Shown here piece after piece: positions 40,319 through 41,876 of a stretch of DNA of 41,876 nt (positions are counted from its first letter, which is position 1; the number at the start of each line of letters is the position of its first letter). The notes beneath the pieces were generated by a model. That model was given only the letters and a program-made list of their open reading frames with translations. It did not search any database and had not been told where the DNA came from. The translations under genes were made by a program, and so were the position numbers. Location of the stretch: contig BFEA01000141.1 of the NCBI GenBank assembly GCA_003427395.1, forward strand, positions 1,291,459-1,333,334, written 5' to 3'. The DNA comes from Chara braunii. Taxonomy: Eukaryota > Streptophyta > Charophyceae > Charales > Characeae.

Positions 40319-41206
40319 GACCGCCAACTGAGAACACTCATGATGTCTGAGTGTCATGATGCTCGCAGCCACTTTGGGACCTTAAAGTCATTGGCAGCCC
40401 TGTCGCAGCGGTTCTTCTGGCCAGAGATGAGGACAGACCTGTTGCACCATGTTGAAACCTGTGAGTTGTGCCAAAGGAACAAGGTCGTTCGCCGACCTCC
40501 CCTTGGCCTGCTGCAGCCACTTTCCATACCTGAGGCACCAGCACAGTCAGTATCCGTTGATTTTACTGACCTAGGGAGGACTACTCCTCGTGGGATGCGT
40601 CACGTAATGGTGTGTGTTGACAGGTTCTCTAAGTATGCAGAGTTTATTCCTCTGCCAGAGGAAGCCAGAGTCCCGGCCGTGCAGGCGACCTTTGCTTACA
40701 GGTGGATTACTCACCATAGACCACCCACCTCTATTGTCAGTGATAGAAATCCGCGATTCTGCAGCAATGAATGGCAGTCCTACTGTAAGGACTACCTTCA
40801 TTCCAGGCTAAATATGACATCTAGACATCATCCTGAAGCCAATGGGCAGGCTGAAGTGACGAACCGGATTCTTTTTCAGCTGCTGCGTCATGTGATCAGC
40901 CCTGATCAGCAGGATTGGGATATCCATTTAGGATGGGCACAGCTAGTGTACAATACCTTTGTACACTCCTCCACAAGGTTCACCCCTTACCGGTTGCACT
41001 GGGGACGTGAGCCACGGCAGCCTCTCGATGACATCATCGATAAGGCTACTCCCAGACTGACTCCTGGGACTGCAGAGTTCACCAGACAGTACCACAGAGA
41101 TATCGAACAAGCCACAGTTAACCTGCTCAAAGCCCCAAAGGCTATGATCCAGCAGGCTAACAAGCATTGTCGACCATCCCCCCTTCGCGTTGGTGATTGG
41201 GTCTAG
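40319..41206 (+). pseudogene. Integrase core of chromovirus B
   Basis: In the same frame as the preceding segment after a TAG at 40316. HHCC zinc domain (CHDARSHFG...CELCQRNK), then the DDE core: SVDFTDLG (first Asp), VSDRNPRF (second Asp), HHPEANGQAE (Glu), with ordinary spacing. The frame meets a TAG at 41204, in a position where the related integrase A has Trp (DLVWVS against DWV-stop-VL). The catalytic core itself is uninterrupted. Confidence 0.88.
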
Positions 41207-41669
41207 GTACTCAATTATGAGCTATCGCGGGAGGAGGACATTTCGCCTAAGTTGTTGCCGCGTTACATGGGTCCATGGCAGGTTTTAGATACAGTGGGGG
41301 ATGACCCTTTTGGGCCATCCTATCATGTAGATGTCCCACTGCATCTACAAACCTACCGTCTTTCATGCATCTAAGTTGTTGCCTTTTATGCCGGCTGATG
41401 CATTTCCAGACAAACCTCCACAATTTGGTCCCCCGATCCCTGGAAAGGGATATGAGGTGGAAGAAGTTGTGGATGAGTATGGTACAGGGCCGGATAAGGA
41501 GTACCTTGTGAAGTTCCTCTACCAGCCCCATACAGAGGATCGTTGGTTTACCCGCAAGGAACTTCTGAAAATAGCAGGCTGCGCAGAAGGGAGAGCCCCT
41601 TCGACGCTCTGCACGCCTATGCCCCTAGCTCGAAGGTCCTCGCTCCGGGGGAGGGTAGGTCTGCAATGA
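41207..41669 (+). pseudogene. Integrase C-terminus and chromodomain of chromovirus B
   Basis: LSREEDISPKLLPRYMGPWQV is followed by a frame change near 41340 into SKLLPFMPADAFPDKPPQF, and then a chromodomain: YEVEEVVDEYG...KEYLVKFLYQPHTEDRWFTRKEL at about 41451-41567. The chromodomain would bind histone marks and steer insertion to heterochromatin. The frame runs a few codons into the 3' LTR. Confidence 0.85.
41645..41660 (+). other. Polypurine tract
   Basis: CGGGGGAGGGTAGG lies directly before the 3' LTR start and is the expected plus-strand primer site, interrupted by one T. Confidence 0.75.
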
Positions 41670-41876
41670 CTTGCTGGTTCCAGGCTGCCTGTAGCCTATC
41701 TCTGACGAGGCTGTACTCTAGGTAGGGACAGATTCGTAATTTTGTTTGGCTGAGGACTAACCGAGAGACCTGCCTGTATGAAAAAGTCGTGAGGGACATA
41801 TCTGTAAATATAGAAATATGGGCCCAGTACTAACTCGATTTTCCTACAGCTACCCTAACTGCGAATAGCGGACCCG
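41662..41876 (+). repeat. 3' LTR of chromovirus B (truncated by window end)
   Basis: First 215 bases, starting TGCAATGACTTGCTGG. Five substitutions relative to 33974-34188, four of them transitions. Confidence 0.95.

Overview
The window is eukaryotic, repeat-dominated nuclear DNA with no recognisable single-copy host gene. I favour a green-lineage genome, possibly a charophyte alga. The reasons are: two Ty3/Gypsy chromoviruses with C-terminal chromodomains, one with an initiator-Met-tRNA primer-binding site typical of plants; a Penelope-like element (PLE) whose GIY-YIG nuclease lies before the reverse transcriptase and is joined to it by a CxC linker (the Naiad/Chlamys layout, with Chlamys known from green algae and spike mosses); and premature TAG stops that fit decay of methylated CHG sites. 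Long CT/GA and CA/GT microsatellites, scattered N bases, a 616-base gap and a Nextera mate-pair junction left in the sequence show this is a draft short-read assembly. The species call is an inference.

Layout. 1-6040: chromovirus A (gag, protease, RT/RNase H, integrase, chromodomain, probable 3' LTR), broken by stops, small deletions and an internal 150-bp duplication. 6100-6300: two U6-snRNA-like relics. 6860-7385: two PLE 3'-end fragments in inverted orientation. 7827-9083: a solo LTR of the chromovirus B family with a 4-bp target duplication. 9084-14700: simple repeats and about 4.7 kb of unassigned, weakly coding-like DNA. 14701-16381: a fold-back element of about 1.66 kb with a 9-bp target duplication, carrying the library-adapter junction.

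16776-22840 (minus strand): the most interesting unit. It is a PLE (GIY-YIG, CxC linker, RT) followed, on the same strand, by a protein with a Josephin-type cysteine protease (deubiquitinase fold) and RING-like zinc fingers. A second, 5'-truncated copy lies at 27362-29443 and a diverged zinc-finger-bearing relative at 32640-33720. Several short 3'-end fragments (23592, 29764, 30575, 31259) share a short hairpin whose stem changes by compensatory substitutions. A hammerhead-ribozyme core sits between two of these fragments (31169-31198).

33974-41876: chromovirus B, with a 1,213-bp 5' LTR, primer-binding site, gag, pol, chromodomain, polypurine tract and the start of the 3' LTR. Its LTRs look fairly young (5 differences in 215 bases) yet its coding region holds five in-frame TAG stops and several frameshifts.

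Functionally, the window is a nest of retroelements. Apart from gag A and the Josephin/RING reading frame, almost every element coding region here is broken, and all three RTs have lost a catalytic aspartate, so transposition would need proteins supplied from elsewhere.
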